A stretch of DNA of 28,175 nucleotides, taken from NCBI GenBank assembly GCA_934615635.1, contig CAKTTT010000005.1, forward strand, positions 1 to 28,175, in the 5' to 3' direction. Positions 15,179-23,000 of the stretch are shown here, in pieces (the first letter of the stretch is position 1; every line of letters begins with the position of its first letter). This DNA comes from an uncultured Eubacteriales bacterium. Its GTDB lineage: Bacteria > Bacillota > Clostridia > Oscillospirales > Acutalibacteraceae. The notes below the pieces were generated by a model. It searched no databases. It saw only the letters and a list, made by a program, of their open reading frames with translations, and had not been told where the DNA came from. Both the position numbers and the translations under genes were made by a program.

Positions 15179-16654
15179 TTACGCATCATCCCGTGGGCCG
15201 TTCAAATCGTCCTGTGGCGACAGCAGTCCGTTTTTTTCCAGCAGCTCCCGCACCTCGTCAATACGCAGATTGCCGATGCGATGCCGCTTGCCGATCTCGC
15301 TGTAGGTGTAAACCAGCAGATCGCAGTTTCCCGACCATTTTTGAAACACGCTGCTGCGTATGCGGAAATAGTTGATTTTTTCCCGGGGAACGATCACCGT
15401 GTGAAAGGCGTAGCCTACCGCATAATATAAGGTAACATAGTGTTTGGATACCGCGATTCCTTCGGTATGACAGTCCACAATCCGCACAACCAGCAGCCAG
15501 AGAAAGGGGAGGGCGGCCATCATACCGAAGAAAAGGATCAGGGTGCGGAAATCAGGAAACCAGTGGGAAAGGAGCCAGGCGGCGACCGGAATCAGCAGGC
15601 TGCACCAGAAGGGAAGCATGGCATAGCGGACGATGGAGCCTTTGGGGGGCTTAATCTGCCGGGGACGCTGCCGGAATTCCGGCAGCAAGAGCCGGAGATA
15701 GCGGCTCGCGGCCCGACGGTTGGCCGCGGGGATCAGCACGGCGTGCTCATCCTTGGTCTTGGCATAGCCCGCGCATTGGATGAACACGATGTAGAGCCCC
15801 AGAAGGCGGGCTACAATGGTCTGACGAAGATCGAGAAAATTCACGGCCTGGGTACGCAGGCTATAGTTCCGTTTGCTCAGCCAGCCATAACGGATCCGAA
15901 GCGTATCCCCCTCCCGCATGGCGGAAAAGTTGATATAGCACAGAAAGCTGTGGAGGGCGCCGATGAACCAGCAGAGAAAGATCAAAATGGCCAGCAGCGC
16001 GGCGGCCTCCGGGATAAAGCCCAGCCAATGGGCCATGCCCTCCAGCCGGTTGATCACCACCGTCTGGAATTCCTGGCCGAACACGTCGCCGCCCTTGGCG
16101 AAAAAGGCCACCAGAAACATGGCGCCGGTGAAGGTGCTGGATACGAAAATAGAGAGAAAACCGATATCGTACCATTTCGGCCGGTACAGACGATCCGCCG
16201 GCTTTTGAGGGAAGGGCGCCGCCGCCAAATAGGCCGCTTCCTCTCGGCTGACGGTAATCTGGCAGTCCGCCTGGCGGATGGAGCCTGCGTCGGTGTCCGC
16301 ATAGACATGCACCGCTTTGAATGGCCGGAGATAAAAGGGTTCATACTGCATGAGCGTGGATATGGCGGTATGGGGGATATCGGTCTGGCGCTTGATGAGG
16401 ATGCCCTTATAAACCGTCAGTCCCTTTTCATCGATGGTATAATATTGAAAGCGCCAGTTCAGAAAAGAATAGGTCAGAATAAAGAGGAGAACCAATAGAT
16501 CCATCCAGGCGCCGCTCACCCAGCCGATCAGCCATTCGGTCAGGCTGTCGGCGGTGAAGACGGTCAGCAGACCGCGCAGCAGGGGAATCAGCAGCAGAAA
16601 GAGCTGCTTATAAATCGATTCCAATATATAGATGGGATGCACCCGCTTTTTCAT
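15179..16654 (-). CDS. ydbT: YdbT-type PH-domain membrane protein
   Basis: A 491-residue membrane protein with three bacterial PH (bPH2) domains interleaved with hydrophobic pairs. Membrane pairs lie near residues 15-35 and 45-68, 165-185 and 215-240, and 345-390. Each is followed by a PH-like strand set: YYTIDEKGLTVYKGILIKRQTDIPHTAISTL; GDTLRIRYGWLSKRNYSLRTQAVNFLDLRQT; and HTEGIAVSKHYVTLYYAVG with IVPREKINYFRIRSSVFQK. This is the YdbT layout. The preceding gene ends 4 bases upstream, so the two are co-translated. In Bacillus, ydbS-ydbT contribute to protection against certain membrane-active bacteriocins; the biochemical role is not known. Likely an envelope-stress or antimicrobial defence function here too. 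Confidence 0.87.
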   Translation of the reverse strand: MKKRVHPIYILESIYKQLFLLLIPLLRGLLTVFTADSLTEWLIGWVSGAWMDLLVLLFILTYSFLNWRFQYYTIDEKGLTVYKGILIKRQTDIPHTAISTLMQYEPFYLRPFKAVHVYADTDAGSIRQADCQITVSREEAAYLAAAPFPQKPADRLYRPKWYDIGFLSIFVSSTFTGAMFLVAFFAKGGDVFGQEFQTVVINRLEGMAHWLGFIPEAAALLAILIFLCWFIGALHSFLCYINFSAMREGDTLRIRYGWLSKRNYSLRTQAVNFLDLRQTIVARLLGLYIVFIQCAGYAKTKDEHAVLIPAANRRAASRYLRLLLPEFRQRPRQIKPPKGSIVRYAMLPFWCSLLIPVAAWLLSHWFPDFRTLILFFGMMAALPFLWLLVVRIVDCHTEGIAVSKHYVTLYYAVGYAFHTVIVPREKINYFRIRSSVFQKWSGNCDLLVYTYSEIGKRHRIGNLRIDEVRELLEKNGLLSPQDDLNGPRDDA

Positions 16655-16658
16655 GCCG

Positions 16659-17102
16659 CTACCCCCGATCCTTCATGCCTGGCAGCAGAAGGTCGTGAAG
16701 CCTCCGCCCTTCTTCGGTGGTAAGACCGTTGACGATGATCAGTCCGCCGGCGGAAAAAACCAGCAGCATGGTCAGCCCCATGAGCTGTTCCAGCGGCCCG
16801 CGGACCGTCATGACATATTTTATACTGGAAAGAGGCATGGATTTGCAGGAATCATAGATAACGCCGCTGCGCGCCACCAGTTTGCCGTCCACAATGCCGT
16901 ATTGCATGCGATGGTAGGCCACCGGTATGTAAAAGGCGGCAAAAAAGGCACAAATCAGCACCCACAGCCCGATAAACGCCCAGCCGATCCAGGAGGGAAT
17001 CGGAAAGCGGAAGAGGAGGAAGGAAAGCGCCGTCAGCAGCGCCGCTGCCAGCAGCACATAGAGCTCCCATATCCACACGATTTTTTTGCTGGGCTTGTGC
17101 AA
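16659..17102 (-). CDS. ydbS: YdbS-type PH-domain membrane protein
   Basis: A 147-residue protein starting at TTG 17102, supported by AGGAGG 7 bases upstream and no better ATG. Two hydrophobic segments (about 12-31 and 38-60) precede a single bPH2 domain (about 68-140: YGIVDGKLVARSGVIYDSCKSMPLSSIKYVMTVRGPLEQLMGLTMLLVFSAGG). The phrase following the strands, PLSSIKYV..RGPLEQLMGL, is typical of YdbS. It precedes ydbT by 4 bases and forms one operon with it. A minus-strand promoter is likely within 17110-17200, where TATACT and TATTAT boxes occur, but I cannot fix a -35 element. Confidence 0.85.
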   Translation of the reverse strand: MHKPSKKIVWIWELYVLLAAALLTALSFLLFRFPIPSWIGWAFIGLWVLICAFFAAFYIPVAYHRMQYGIVDGKLVARSGVIYDSCKSMPLSSIKYVMTVRGPLEQLMGLTMLLVFSAGGLIIVNGLTTEEGRRLHDLLLPGMKDRG

Positions 17103-17279
17103 CGGACGTCCTCCTTTCCTCAGGGTTTATCATGGACATATAATAGTATATCACAGAGCGGCCGGGGAGAAAAGCGGTAAATTGCAGAAGCCGTGCAAAT
17201 GGAAAAATCCTGCGCCGCCTCTTTACTTTCACGCTGTAGTGTGCTAAAATAACAAAAGAATAGGAAGGGAGGCTTCCCT

Positions 17280-17579
17280 ATGAACTCTAAAATCAAGGAT
17301 GCCAACACGGATTTCCTTTTTGAAGCGATCCTTCAGTTGAAAAATCTGGAGGAGTGTTATCAGTTTTTCGAGGATCTGTGTACGGTCAGCGAAATCAAAG
17401 CTCTTTCCCAGCGGATTGTGGTGGCGAAAATGCTCAGCGACAAACGGGTTTACAGCGATATTGTGGCGGCTACCGGCGCTTCCACCGCCACCATCAGCCG
17501 GGTCAATCGTTCCCTGATCTACGGCTGCGACGCCTACGATCTGGTTTTCTCCCGCATGGAGAAAGAGAAGAAGACATGA
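17280..17579 (+). CDS. yerC: YerC/YecD family TrpR-related protein
   Basis: A 99-residue helical protein. ATG 17280 has AAGGGAGG 6 bases upstream. The sequence KNLEECYQFFEDLCTVSEIKALSQRIVVAKMLSDKRVYSDIVAATGASTATISRVNRSL closely matches the YerC family, a TrpR-like helix-turn-helix group. The recognition helix is ASTATISRVNRSL, at about residues 66-79. The family's regulated genes are largely unknown. The stop codon overlaps the start of the downstream methyltransferase (ATGA), so the two are made together. The conserved pairing suggests a shared process but does not reveal it. Confidence 0.9.
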   Translation: MNSKIKDANTDFLFEAILQLKNLEECYQFFEDLCTVSEIKALSQRIVVAKMLSDKRVYSDIVAATGASTATISRVNRSLIYGCDAYDLVFSRMEKEKKT

Positions 17580-18322
17580 GCGGTTATGCGGCGTTTTCCC
17601 ACTTCTACGACCGGCTGACCACGGATGTGGAATACGCCCGCCGGGCGGATTACCTGCTCTCCTTATTTGAAAGGCACGGCGGCCGCCCCGCCTCGCTGCT
17701 GGATCTGGCCTGCGGTTCCGGCAGCCTGACGGTGGAGCTGGCGGCCCGGGGTATTGAGATGATCGGCGTGGATGCATCGGCGGATATGCTGGCTCTGGCG
17801 GCGGAAAAAGCGGAGGAGGCCGGTTCGCAGGCGCTGCTGCTGCGGCAGGATATGCGGGAGCTGGATTTATACGGCACCGTGGAAGGGGCTGTCTGCGTGC
17901 TGGACAGCCTCAATCATCTGCTGACTACGGCGGATCTGCTGCAGACCTTTGGGCGGCTGGGGTTGTTTATCGAGCCGGGCGGTCTGCTGATATTCGACGT
18001 GAATACCCCCTATAAGCATCGGGAGGTGCTGGGGGACAACGCCTTTGTTTTTGAGGAGGAGGGACTTCTCTGCGTCTGGCGCAACCGTTTGATCCGGCGA
18101 ACCTGCGAGGTGGAAATCCTGCTGGATTTTTTCGTGGAAGAGGGTGCGCGCTATACCCGGTATGAGGATACCGTGCGGGAAAGGGCTTATTCCCGTCAAA
18201 CGCTGGAAAGGCTGCTGGAGCAGGCCGGCTTCCTGACGGAGGCGGTTTACGCGGATATGGAAACGACGGCGCCGGGGGAAGAGTGCCAGCGTTGGGTATT
18301 TGTGACGAGAAATCATCGGTAA
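17576..18322 (+). CDS. Class I SAM-dependent methyltransferase
   Basis: A 248-residue Rossmann-fold methyltransferase. The start is ATG 17576, overlapping the yerC stop; the longer frame upstream only runs through yerC in another frame. Motif I is LLDLACGSGSLTVELA (41-56), with acidic residue D75 in MIGVDAS at motif II, LLLRQDMREL at motif III and LLIFDVNTPYKHRE at motif IV. The opening YAAFSHFYDRLTTDVEY and the DVNTPYKHR block match clostridial small-molecule methyltransferases annotated only by fold. Acceptor unknown. No membrane segment or RNA-binding domain is visible. Confidence 0.88.
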   Translation: MSGYAAFSHFYDRLTTDVEYARRADYLLSLFERHGGRPASLLDLACGSGSLTVELAARGIEMIGVDASADMLALAAEKAEEAGSQALLLRQDMRELDLYGTVEGAVCVLDSLNHLLTTADLLQTFGRLGLFIEPGGLLIFDVNTPYKHREVLGDNAFVFEEEGLLCVWRNRLIRRTCEVEILLDFFVEEGARYTRYEDTVRERAYSRQTLERLLEQAGFLTEAVYADMETTAPGEECQRWVFVTRNHR

Positions 18323-18448
18323 TTTTTTGCGCAGGTGGCGCGGGACGGGGACTTGAGCGTCCCCGATGGCCGCATAGACAATGAAAAAAAGGCGCTTTTA
18401 TGGCGAGTGGGCTTTTACAAGGAATCAATAGTGGGAGTTGTGCATAGA

Positions 18449-19327
18449 ATGGGTAAAGCATGGCGCTGTTTGACGCGGGATGCCACCGTCATGACGATGG
18501 TGATCGATTCCACCGATATCGTGGCGGAGGCGGAGCGCATCCACCAGCCCTCGGCGGTGGTCACCGCCGCTATGGGGCGGCTGCTGACGGCCGCCTCCAT
18601 GATGGGGATCATGCTCAAGGGGCAGGAGGATTCCCTGACCCTCAAGCTGAACGGCGGCGGTCCCGCCGGCACCGTGATGGCGGTTTCCGACAGCCAGGGA
18701 AATGTGCGGGGCTATGCCGCCGAGCCGGTGGTGGAGATTCCGCTGAAGGAAAACGGAAAGCTGGATGTCAGCGGCGCGGTGGGCACTGACGGCCTGCTGT
18801 ATGTCATGCGGGATACCGGCGGGGCGGAGCCCTATGTAGGCTGCACCCCCATCGTATCGGGAGAGATTGCGGAGGATATCACCAGCTATTACGCCGTCAG
18901 CGAACAGACGCCCACTGTATGCGCCCTGGGGGTGCTGGTAAACCCGGATCTCACGGTGCGCGCGGCGGGCGGCTTTCTGGTACAGTTGCTGCCCTTCTGC
19001 CCCGAGGAGGTCATCAGCCAGGTGGAACGCAACGTGGCGGCGATGGATTCCATGACCGCCATGCTGGACGGCGGTATGACGGTGGAGGAAATCTGCGGCC
19101 GGCTGCTGCGCGGCTTCGAATACGATGTGGTGGATACCTATACGCCGGAATACCGCTGCACCTGCTCCCGTCAGCGGGTGGAGAGGGCTTTTTCCGCCAT
19201 GGGGCCGCAGGAGCTGCGGGAATTGCCCGACGAGCAAGGCAAGGTGGAGGTCACCTGCCGCTTTTGCGACAAAATCTATCGTTTCACCGCCGATGAGATG
19301 GAAAGAATGGCCGCTGAAAAGGATTAG
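18449..19327 (+). CDS. hslO: Redox-regulated chaperone Hsp33
   Basis: A 292-residue Hsp33. This holdase is activated when its C-terminal zinc centre is oxidised, protecting proteins under oxidative unfolding stress. The zinc ligands are intact as CxC (C237, C239) and CxxC (C270, C273). Upstream blocks KLNGGGPAGTVMAVSDSQGNVRGYA and GYLV-type residues AAGGFLVQLLPFCPEE match the family. The start is given as ATG 18449 by alignment with family N-termini. GTG at 18431, in frame and with AAGGA 7 bases upstream, is a real alternative that adds six residues. A GGGGAC/GTCCCC hairpin precedes the gene, but no T run follows it. Confidence 0.95.
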   Translation: MGKAWRCLTRDATVMTMVIDSTDIVAEAERIHQPSAVVTAAMGRLLTAASMMGIMLKGQEDSLTLKLNGGGPAGTVMAVSDSQGNVRGYAAEPVVEIPLKENGKLDVSGAVGTDGLLYVMRDTGGAEPYVGCTPIVSGEIAEDITSYYAVSEQTPTVCALGVLVNPDLTVRAAGGFLVQLLPFCPEEVISQVERNVAAMDSMTAMLDGGMTVEEICGRLLRGFEYDVVDTYTPEYRCTCSRQRVERAFSAMGPQELRELPDEQGKVEVTCRFCDKIYRFTADEMERMAAEKD

Positions 19328-19367
19328 GACGTGAGACGGAAATTTTCTAAAAAATTGAAATTTGTGG

Positions 19368-19396
19368 TTGACAAGAAAGGGCTTCTATAGTATTAT
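19368..19396 (+). promoter_or_regulatory. Promoter of the tRNA cluster
   Basis: TTGACA at 19368-19373, a 17-base spacer, and TATTAT at 19391-19396. The first tRNA begins 31 bases downstream, as expected for a stable-RNA promoter. Confidence 0.85.
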
Positions 19397-19426
19397 ATAC
19401 AGCGTCGCATGTGTGGCGGCTGGCTT

Positions 19427-19502
19427 GGGAGCATAGCTCAGCTGGTAGAGCACCTGCCTTACAAGCAGGGGGTCACAGGTTCGAGCCCTGTTGTTCCCAC
19501 CA
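19427..19502 (+). tRNA. tRNA-Val (anticodon TAC)
   Basis: The acceptor stem GGGAGCA pairs with TGTTCCC (one G-T). The anticodon arm CCTGC-ctTACaa-GCAGG gives anticodon TAC, and the T-loop GGTTCGAGCC is present. CCA is encoded at 19500-19502. Confidence 0.96.
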
Positions 19503-19510
19503 CACGGTAT

Positions 19511-19587
19511 GGCCCGGTAGTTCAGCTGGTTAGAACGCTAGCCTGTCACGCTAGAGGTCGACGGTTCGAGCCCGTTCCGGGTCGCCA
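19511..19587 (+). tRNA. tRNA-Asp (anticodon GTC)
   Basis: The acceptor GGCCCGG pairs with CCGGGTC, and the discriminator is G. The anticodon arm is CTAGC-ctGTCac-GCTAG. The T-loop GGTTCGAGCC is present and CCA is encoded at 19585-19587. Confidence 0.96.
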
Positions 19588-19592
19588 CATTT

Positions 19593-19668
19593 GCCTCTGT
19601 AGCTCAGTCGGTAGAGCAAGGGACTGAAAATCCCTGTGTCGTTGGTTCGATTCCGACCGGAGGCACCA
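19593..19668 (+). tRNA. tRNA-Phe (anticodon GAA)
   Basis: The acceptor GCCTCTG pairs with CGGAGGC (one T-G). The anticodon arm AGGGA-ctGAAaa-TCCCT gives GAA. The T-loop GGTTCGATTCC is present and CCA is encoded at 19666-19668. Confidence 0.96.
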
Positions 19669-19674
19669 TCTCCC

Positions 19675-19750
19675 GCGGCTTTAGCTCATCTGGTAGAGCG
19701 CCACCTTGCCAAGGTGGAGGTAGCGAGTTCGAGCCTCGTAAGCCGCTCCA
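19675..19750 (+). tRNA. tRNA-Gly (anticodon GCC)
   Basis: The acceptor GCGGCTT pairs with AAGCCGC, and the discriminator is T. The anticodon arm is CCACC-ttGCCaa-GGTGG. The T-loop AGTTCGAGCC is present and CCA is encoded at 19748-19750. Confidence 0.96.
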
Positions 19751-19755
19751 TTTTT

Positions 19756-19808
19756 CCGGAAGACGTCATCTCTGGCGTCTTTTCCTTTCTGGGACAACGG
19801 CTTGTCCC
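19756..19808 (+). terminator. Hairpins between tRNA-Gly and tRNA-Cys, partial terminator
   Basis: AGACGTCA (19761-19768) pairs with TGGCGTCT and is followed by TTTTCCTTTCT, a moderate terminator. A second hairpin, GGGACAA-cggc-TTGTCCC (19791-19808), follows directly. The first may end part of the transcripts before tRNA-Cys; the second may be a processing or insulating hairpin. Confidence 0.5.
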
Positions 19809-19814
19809 TGGTCC

Positions 19815-19889
19815 GGCGCCATAGCCAAGTGGTAAGGCATGGGTCTGCAAAACCCTGATTCCCCAGTTCAAATCTGGGTGGCGCCTCCA
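19815..19889 (+). tRNA. tRNA-Cys (anticodon GCA)
   Basis: The acceptor GGCGCCA pairs with TGGCGCC, and the discriminator is T. The anticodon loop ctGCAaa is flanked by TGGGT/ACCCT, with the outer pair mismatched. The T-loop AGTTCAAATC is present and CCA is encoded at 19887-19889. Confidence 0.95.
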
Positions 19890-19890
19890 G

Positions 19891-19930
19891 AAAAAAACAG
19901 ACCAAGTCTTTCGACTTGGTCTGTTTTTTT
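19891..19930 (+). terminator. Strong terminator of the tRNA cluster
   Basis: A perfect 18-bp stem (19891-19908 with 19913-19930) with loop TTTC, beginning with an A run and ending with seven T. It starts 2 bases after tRNA-Cys. Confidence 0.96.
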
Positions 19931-20455
19931 CTAACGGTCCCCCGCCAGCGCCGATGGAGGTCTTCCGTCAGCTTTAGCTTCAAGCATGGAGCGAAGGGAG
20001 ACGCCAATCAGAAAGCGAAATGTCAGATAAAAGCCAACGGTAGGCGAGATAGGCCCGTTTACAGGCGGCGGGACAAGTGATGCAGGGGGAATAACTTTCC
20101 GTGCGTCTTGAGTCGTCCGCCGGTATCATGCTCTTGTAGGCTTCCCTGACTAATGATGTTTGCAAGTGTTTTCGCCTGCGATATGTTTGGGGATAATTAC
20201 GTGGAGCTCTCTTTCCTTTGTACACGGTAAAAGGAAGAACTGAGCAGGAACGCCTCCGCTTGTGGTTTTGCACGGGAGGGAGCAAAAAGGGACTGTCTGA
20301 CGACGGTCCCTTTTCTGTTGGAGGGATCCTCGCGCCGCGCCCGGGTTTTGATCCAATTTGCGAGAAGGACGCGCCGGACGCTTGGCGGACCGCGGCCGGA
20401 TATGTAGGATCCCTGAGAGGAGAGTGTTCCTTCCTCCCAGGGATTTGAAATCGGT
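19931..20455. other. Intergenic region with no convincing gene
   Basis: This 525-base gap between the tRNA terminator and the converging cysteine desulfurase gene holds open frames on both strands, but none has a good ribosome-binding site or a recognisable product. It contains a terminator hairpin (20284-20314, listed separately) and a second hairpin with arms ATCCCTG (20409-20415) and CAGGGAT (20438-20444), which begins 12 bases past the desulfurase stop and lacks a T tract. Confidence 0.55.
20280..20314 (-). terminator. Terminator downstream of the cysteine desulfurase gene
   Basis: AAAAGGGAC (20285-20293) pairs with GTCCCTTTT (20306-20314). On the minus strand five T follow the stem, which fits ending the desulfurase transcript about 140 bases past its stop. 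Confidence 0.7.
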
Positions 20456-21625
20456 TTAAGACTGCGCGCCGCCGCCCCAATGGGTGGTCGTCGCGCATTT
20501 TCTGATTACCCGGCAGGCCTGTTCGATCTCCTGACGGGAGGTATAGATGGAAGGAGCCAGACGCGCCGTGCCCGCCGGGGCCGTGCCATATGCCCGATGG
20601 GCACTGGGGGCGCAATGCAGGCCCGCCCGCACCGCCACGCCGTAACGGTTCAATTCCACCGCCAGCTCCTCGCTGCAATGCCCCTTCAGATTCAAAGAGA
20701 GCACCGGAGCGCACTGTCCTATCTGCGGACGGGCGGTGTATAGGCGTATTCCCGGAACGGTGGAGAGCAGATCATAAGCCAGGGCCATCTGCTGGGTTTC
20801 CTTCCGGCAGATGTTGTCGATCCCATGGGCGGAAACCCATTCCATTCCTGCCCGCAGCCCACAGATACCCGGCGTGTTGGGGGTGCCGCTTTCCAGCCGG
20901 TCGGGCAAATCCTCCGGCTGTTCCAGCAGAAGAGACTGGCTGCCGGTTCCCCCCTCGATAAAAGGGGGGAGAGAGAACCGTCCGCTGCACAGCAGCATTC
21001 CGGTTCCCATGGGACCATACAGCCCCTTGTGCCCGGCCAGGCAGAGAAAATCAATGTTGTCCTCCTGCATATCGATGGGAAGGACCCCGGCCGTCTGAGC
21101 GCCGTCCACAACAAACAGCAGACCCTTCTCCCTGGCCAGAGCGCCCAGGCGGCGGATGGGGAGGCGGATACCGAACACATTGGAAGCATGGGTGCAGACA
21201 ATGGCCTTGGTATCGGACGACAGAGTGCGGCGGAAGTTTTCCACTGTCGCATCGTCGTTTCCCGCCACCACATGGGCCACATCGTAAATCGGGTTCCCGG
21301 GAGACAGCGCGTATAGGGGCCGCATCACCGCGTTGTGCTCCAGATCGGATACCGTCACTCGGCCGCCGCCGGCCAGGATGCCCTTGAGGGCGATGTTCAG
21401 CGCCATGGTACAGTTGAGAACGAACACCACTCCGGAGGGATCCTCCAGATTAAACATCCGCGCCGCGGTTTCACGACATAAAAAAACCTCTCTCGAGGCT
21501 GCCATACTCATTGTGTGCCCGCCCCGCCCGGGATTGGCGCCATATTTTTTCAGCGCGGATACCACCGCTTCCGTCACACAGGGAGGCTTGGGCCAGGTGG
21601 TGGCCGCGTTATCCAGATAAATCAT
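20456..21625 (-). CDS. Cysteine desulfurase family protein (EF2568 type)
   Basis: A 389-residue class V aminotransferase-fold, PLP-dependent enzyme that mobilises sulfur (or selenium) from cysteine or selenocysteine as a persulfide. Visible features are the start IYLDNAATTWPKP, H97 in DLEHNAV, D174 and Q177 in VVDGAQTAG, the PLP lysine K200 in LAGHKGLYGPMG, and catalytic C338 in AGLHCAPSAHRAYGT. The N-terminus and the GxHCAPxAH motif point to the EF2568-type subgroup, linked in genome surveys to selenium-dependent molybdenum hydroxylase loci, rather than to IscS/NifS of iron-sulfur assembly. Its ATG overlaps the stop of the DUF3343 gene (ATGA). No SelD or Mo-hydroxylase gene is visible here, so the selenium link is inference. 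Confidence 0.93.
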   Translation of the reverse strand: MIYLDNAATTWPKPPCVTEAVVSALKKYGANPGRGGHTMSMAASREVFLCRETAARMFNLEDPSGVVFVLNCTMALNIALKGILAGGGRVTVSDLEHNAVMRPLYALSPGNPIYDVAHVVAGNDDATVENFRRTLSSDTKAIVCTHASNVFGIRLPIRRLGALAREKGLLFVVDGAQTAGVLPIDMQEDNIDFLCLAGHKGLYGPMGTGMLLCSGRFSLPPFIEGGTGSQSLLLEQPEDLPDRLESGTPNTPGICGLRAGMEWVSAHGIDNICRKETQQMALAYDLLSTVPGIRLYTARPQIGQCAPVLSLNLKGHCSEELAVELNRYGVAVRAGLHCAPSAHRAYGTAPAGTARLAPSIYTSRQEIEQACRVIRKCATTTHWGGGAQS

Positions 21626-21843
21626 AGCGAACCGGCACTTTTGCTGCGGATACGGATGCCGGCGGCGGTTAACAGCGGTTCCGCCCGCTCCCCCTGGTCT
21701 GTGGTGATGCTGTAGCCGCAGCCGTTGTTGCCGTTTTCATCCAGAGCCCGGCTGACATAGGCGTGAAGGCCGTTGCGTTCCAGGATCGCTTTTCCCTTCA
21801 TGGCGTTGGTTACGGAACTGACATTGAAAGTCGTTGAACTCAT
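21622..21843 (-). CDS. DUF3343-type putative Se/S carrier protein
   Basis: A 73-residue protein. ATG 21843 is chosen because AGGTGA lies 7 bases upstream; TTG two codons earlier is unlikely. The pattern of an N-terminal strand (TTFNVSSVTNAMKGKAILERNGL), a middle strand, a conserved C-G-Y (C42) and a C-terminal AEPLLTAAGI helix resembles the small DUF3343 family, called putative Se/S carrier-like proteins. The single cysteine C42 would carry a persulfide or selenopersulfide. Translational coupling with the EF2568-type cysteine desulfurase immediately downstream strongly supports this reading. Family assignment is from memory of a short motif. Confidence 0.72.
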   Translation of the reverse strand: MSSTTFNVSSVTNAMKGKAILERNGLHAYVSRALDENGNNGCGYSITTDQGERAEPLLTAAGIRIRSKSAGSL

Positions 21844-21953
21844 GCACAAATCACCTCACTTACTTATTGCCAGTATATGCCTTTGCGCGGCAAAAGGTGA
21901 GGGTCGTCCAAATCGTAAAGGCGGACTCTCTGCGGACTCTCTGTCGGCTTCCG

Positions 21954-22820
21954 TTATCCCATCGGCGGCAGTCCCGCGGACCGTTTCTTCAGGCGATTGC
22001 GGTAGACCCCGGGGGACACGCCGGTTTCCCGTTTAAACACCACTGTAAAATAATTTTGGCTGGAAAAAGAGAGGCGTTCGCTGATATCCGCAATGGAACG
22101 TCCCTCCTCCAGCAGCGCGATGGCCCTGCGGATTTTAATATAGGTAAAATATTTCATGACGCCCATATCGGAGAACCGATGAAATATTTTTTTCAGACTG
22201 CTGGCGCTCAGATTGCAAAGGGCGGCGATATCCTCCAGCTTCAGATCCTCCTCACAATGGTCCTTCATCACCTTGACCACCTGCCGGTAGACCGCGCTGT
22301 TTTCCGATTCCTCCGGCGCCTTTACAGCCGCCTCCCGCAGCAGCAGGCGCAGCAGCAGCAGCTCCAACTGCGCGGCGGCCATATGGGCGGGCAGCCTGTA
22401 GGCATCTCCTTCTTCGCCCTCCTGCTCCGCGGTCTGCAGCAGTTCCCGGCTGTTCCGCACCGCATTTTTCAGCAGCTCCTCCTCCTCCAGATCCAGAGAA
22501 AAAACCCGGTCCTCAAACCGGCGCATTCCTTCCCCTTCCGCGGTAAAGGTCAGAATCAGCAGATGAGGCGCGGTGCCTCCCGTGGACCAGATGCGGTGGA
22601 ATTCCATCGGCTTGTGAAAGATCATCTGTCCCCTGGAAAGGGTGTAGGAACGCTCATCCGCCGTTACATCCGCCCGCCCGCCGACGACATACACCACTTC
22701 CCAGAAATCGTGCATCTCTCCTTCAAAATAAAAATCCTTGGGGCGAACCACATCGAACGCGGTGACGACGGAGCGGACATGAAAAATCCTTGTCAACGGC
22801 CGCAGCACAAACTGAAACAT
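21954..22820 (-). CDS. AraC family transcriptional regulator
   Basis: A 288-residue regulator. ATG 22820 follows GAGGAGG by 7 bases; the longer frame upstream lacks support. The N-terminal cupin-like sensor domain (about 20-100: FEGEMHDFWEVVYVVGGRADVTADERSYTLSRGQMIFHKPMEFHRI) is typical of sugar-sensing AraC proteins. The C-terminal double helix-turn-helix (about 180-285) includes DLKLEDIAALCNLSASSLKKIFHRFSDMGVMKYFTYIKIRRAIALLEEG and ISERLSFSSQNYFTVVFKRETGVSPGVYR. It is divergent from the GH109-like gene across 180 bases containing two inverted repeats, so it probably controls that gene, and perhaps itself, in response to a host or plant carbohydrate. Confidence 0.92.
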   Translation of the reverse strand: MFQFVLRPLTRIFHVRSVVTAFDVVRPKDFYFEGEMHDFWEVVYVVGGRADVTADERSYTLSRGQMIFHKPMEFHRIWSTGGTAPHLLILTFTAEGEGMRRFEDRVFSLDLEEEELLKNAVRNSRELLQTAEQEGEEGDAYRLPAHMAAAQLELLLLRLLLREAAVKAPEESENSAVYRQVVKVMKDHCEEDLKLEDIAALCNLSASSLKKIFHRFSDMGVMKYFTYIKIRRAIALLEEGRSIADISERLSFSSQNYFTVVFKRETGVSPGVYRNRLKKRSAGLPPMG

Positions 22821-23000
22821 GGTTATCCTCCTCACAGTATACAGCGTACTTCTGTAATGCCTCTGCACAAATTATCTGATTTCGATATTAAAATGGCTAA
22901 TTCTGTATATTTTAATGTTTTCAGGTATGCTATGGTAAGAGTGTAACACAGGATTTACCCTTTGTAAATCCTCAGAATCGCTTGAAAGGACAGGATAGCA
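22821..23000. promoter_or_regulatory. Divergent control region with two inverted repeats
   Basis: ATTAAAAT (22887-22894) and ATTTTAAT (22909-22916) form an 8-bp inverted repeat with 14 bases between. AGGATTTAC (22950-22958) and GTAAATCCT (22964-22972) form a perfect 9-bp inverted repeat with a 5-base centre, just before the oxidoreductase ribosome-binding site (AAAGGACAGG). Either could bind the divergent AraC protein; the second could instead be a leader hairpin. TATGCT near 22925 is a possible -10, but its -35 is unclear. Confidence 0.5.

Noticed and set aside
15440..16498. A 352-residue plus-strand frame
   Set aside because: It is a shadow of ydbT, Gly/Gln/His/Arg-rich as expected for an antisense frame, with no family resemblance.
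19409..19824. Small frames running through the tRNA cluster
   Set aside because: They only translate the tRNA genes; products such as QLVEHLPYKQGVTGSSPV are well-known false proteins from tRNA sequence.
19980..20714. A 244-residue minus-strand frame covering the gap after the tRNAs
   Set aside because: It crosses a terminator hairpin and overlaps the real desulfurase gene in another frame; no start site or domain supports it.
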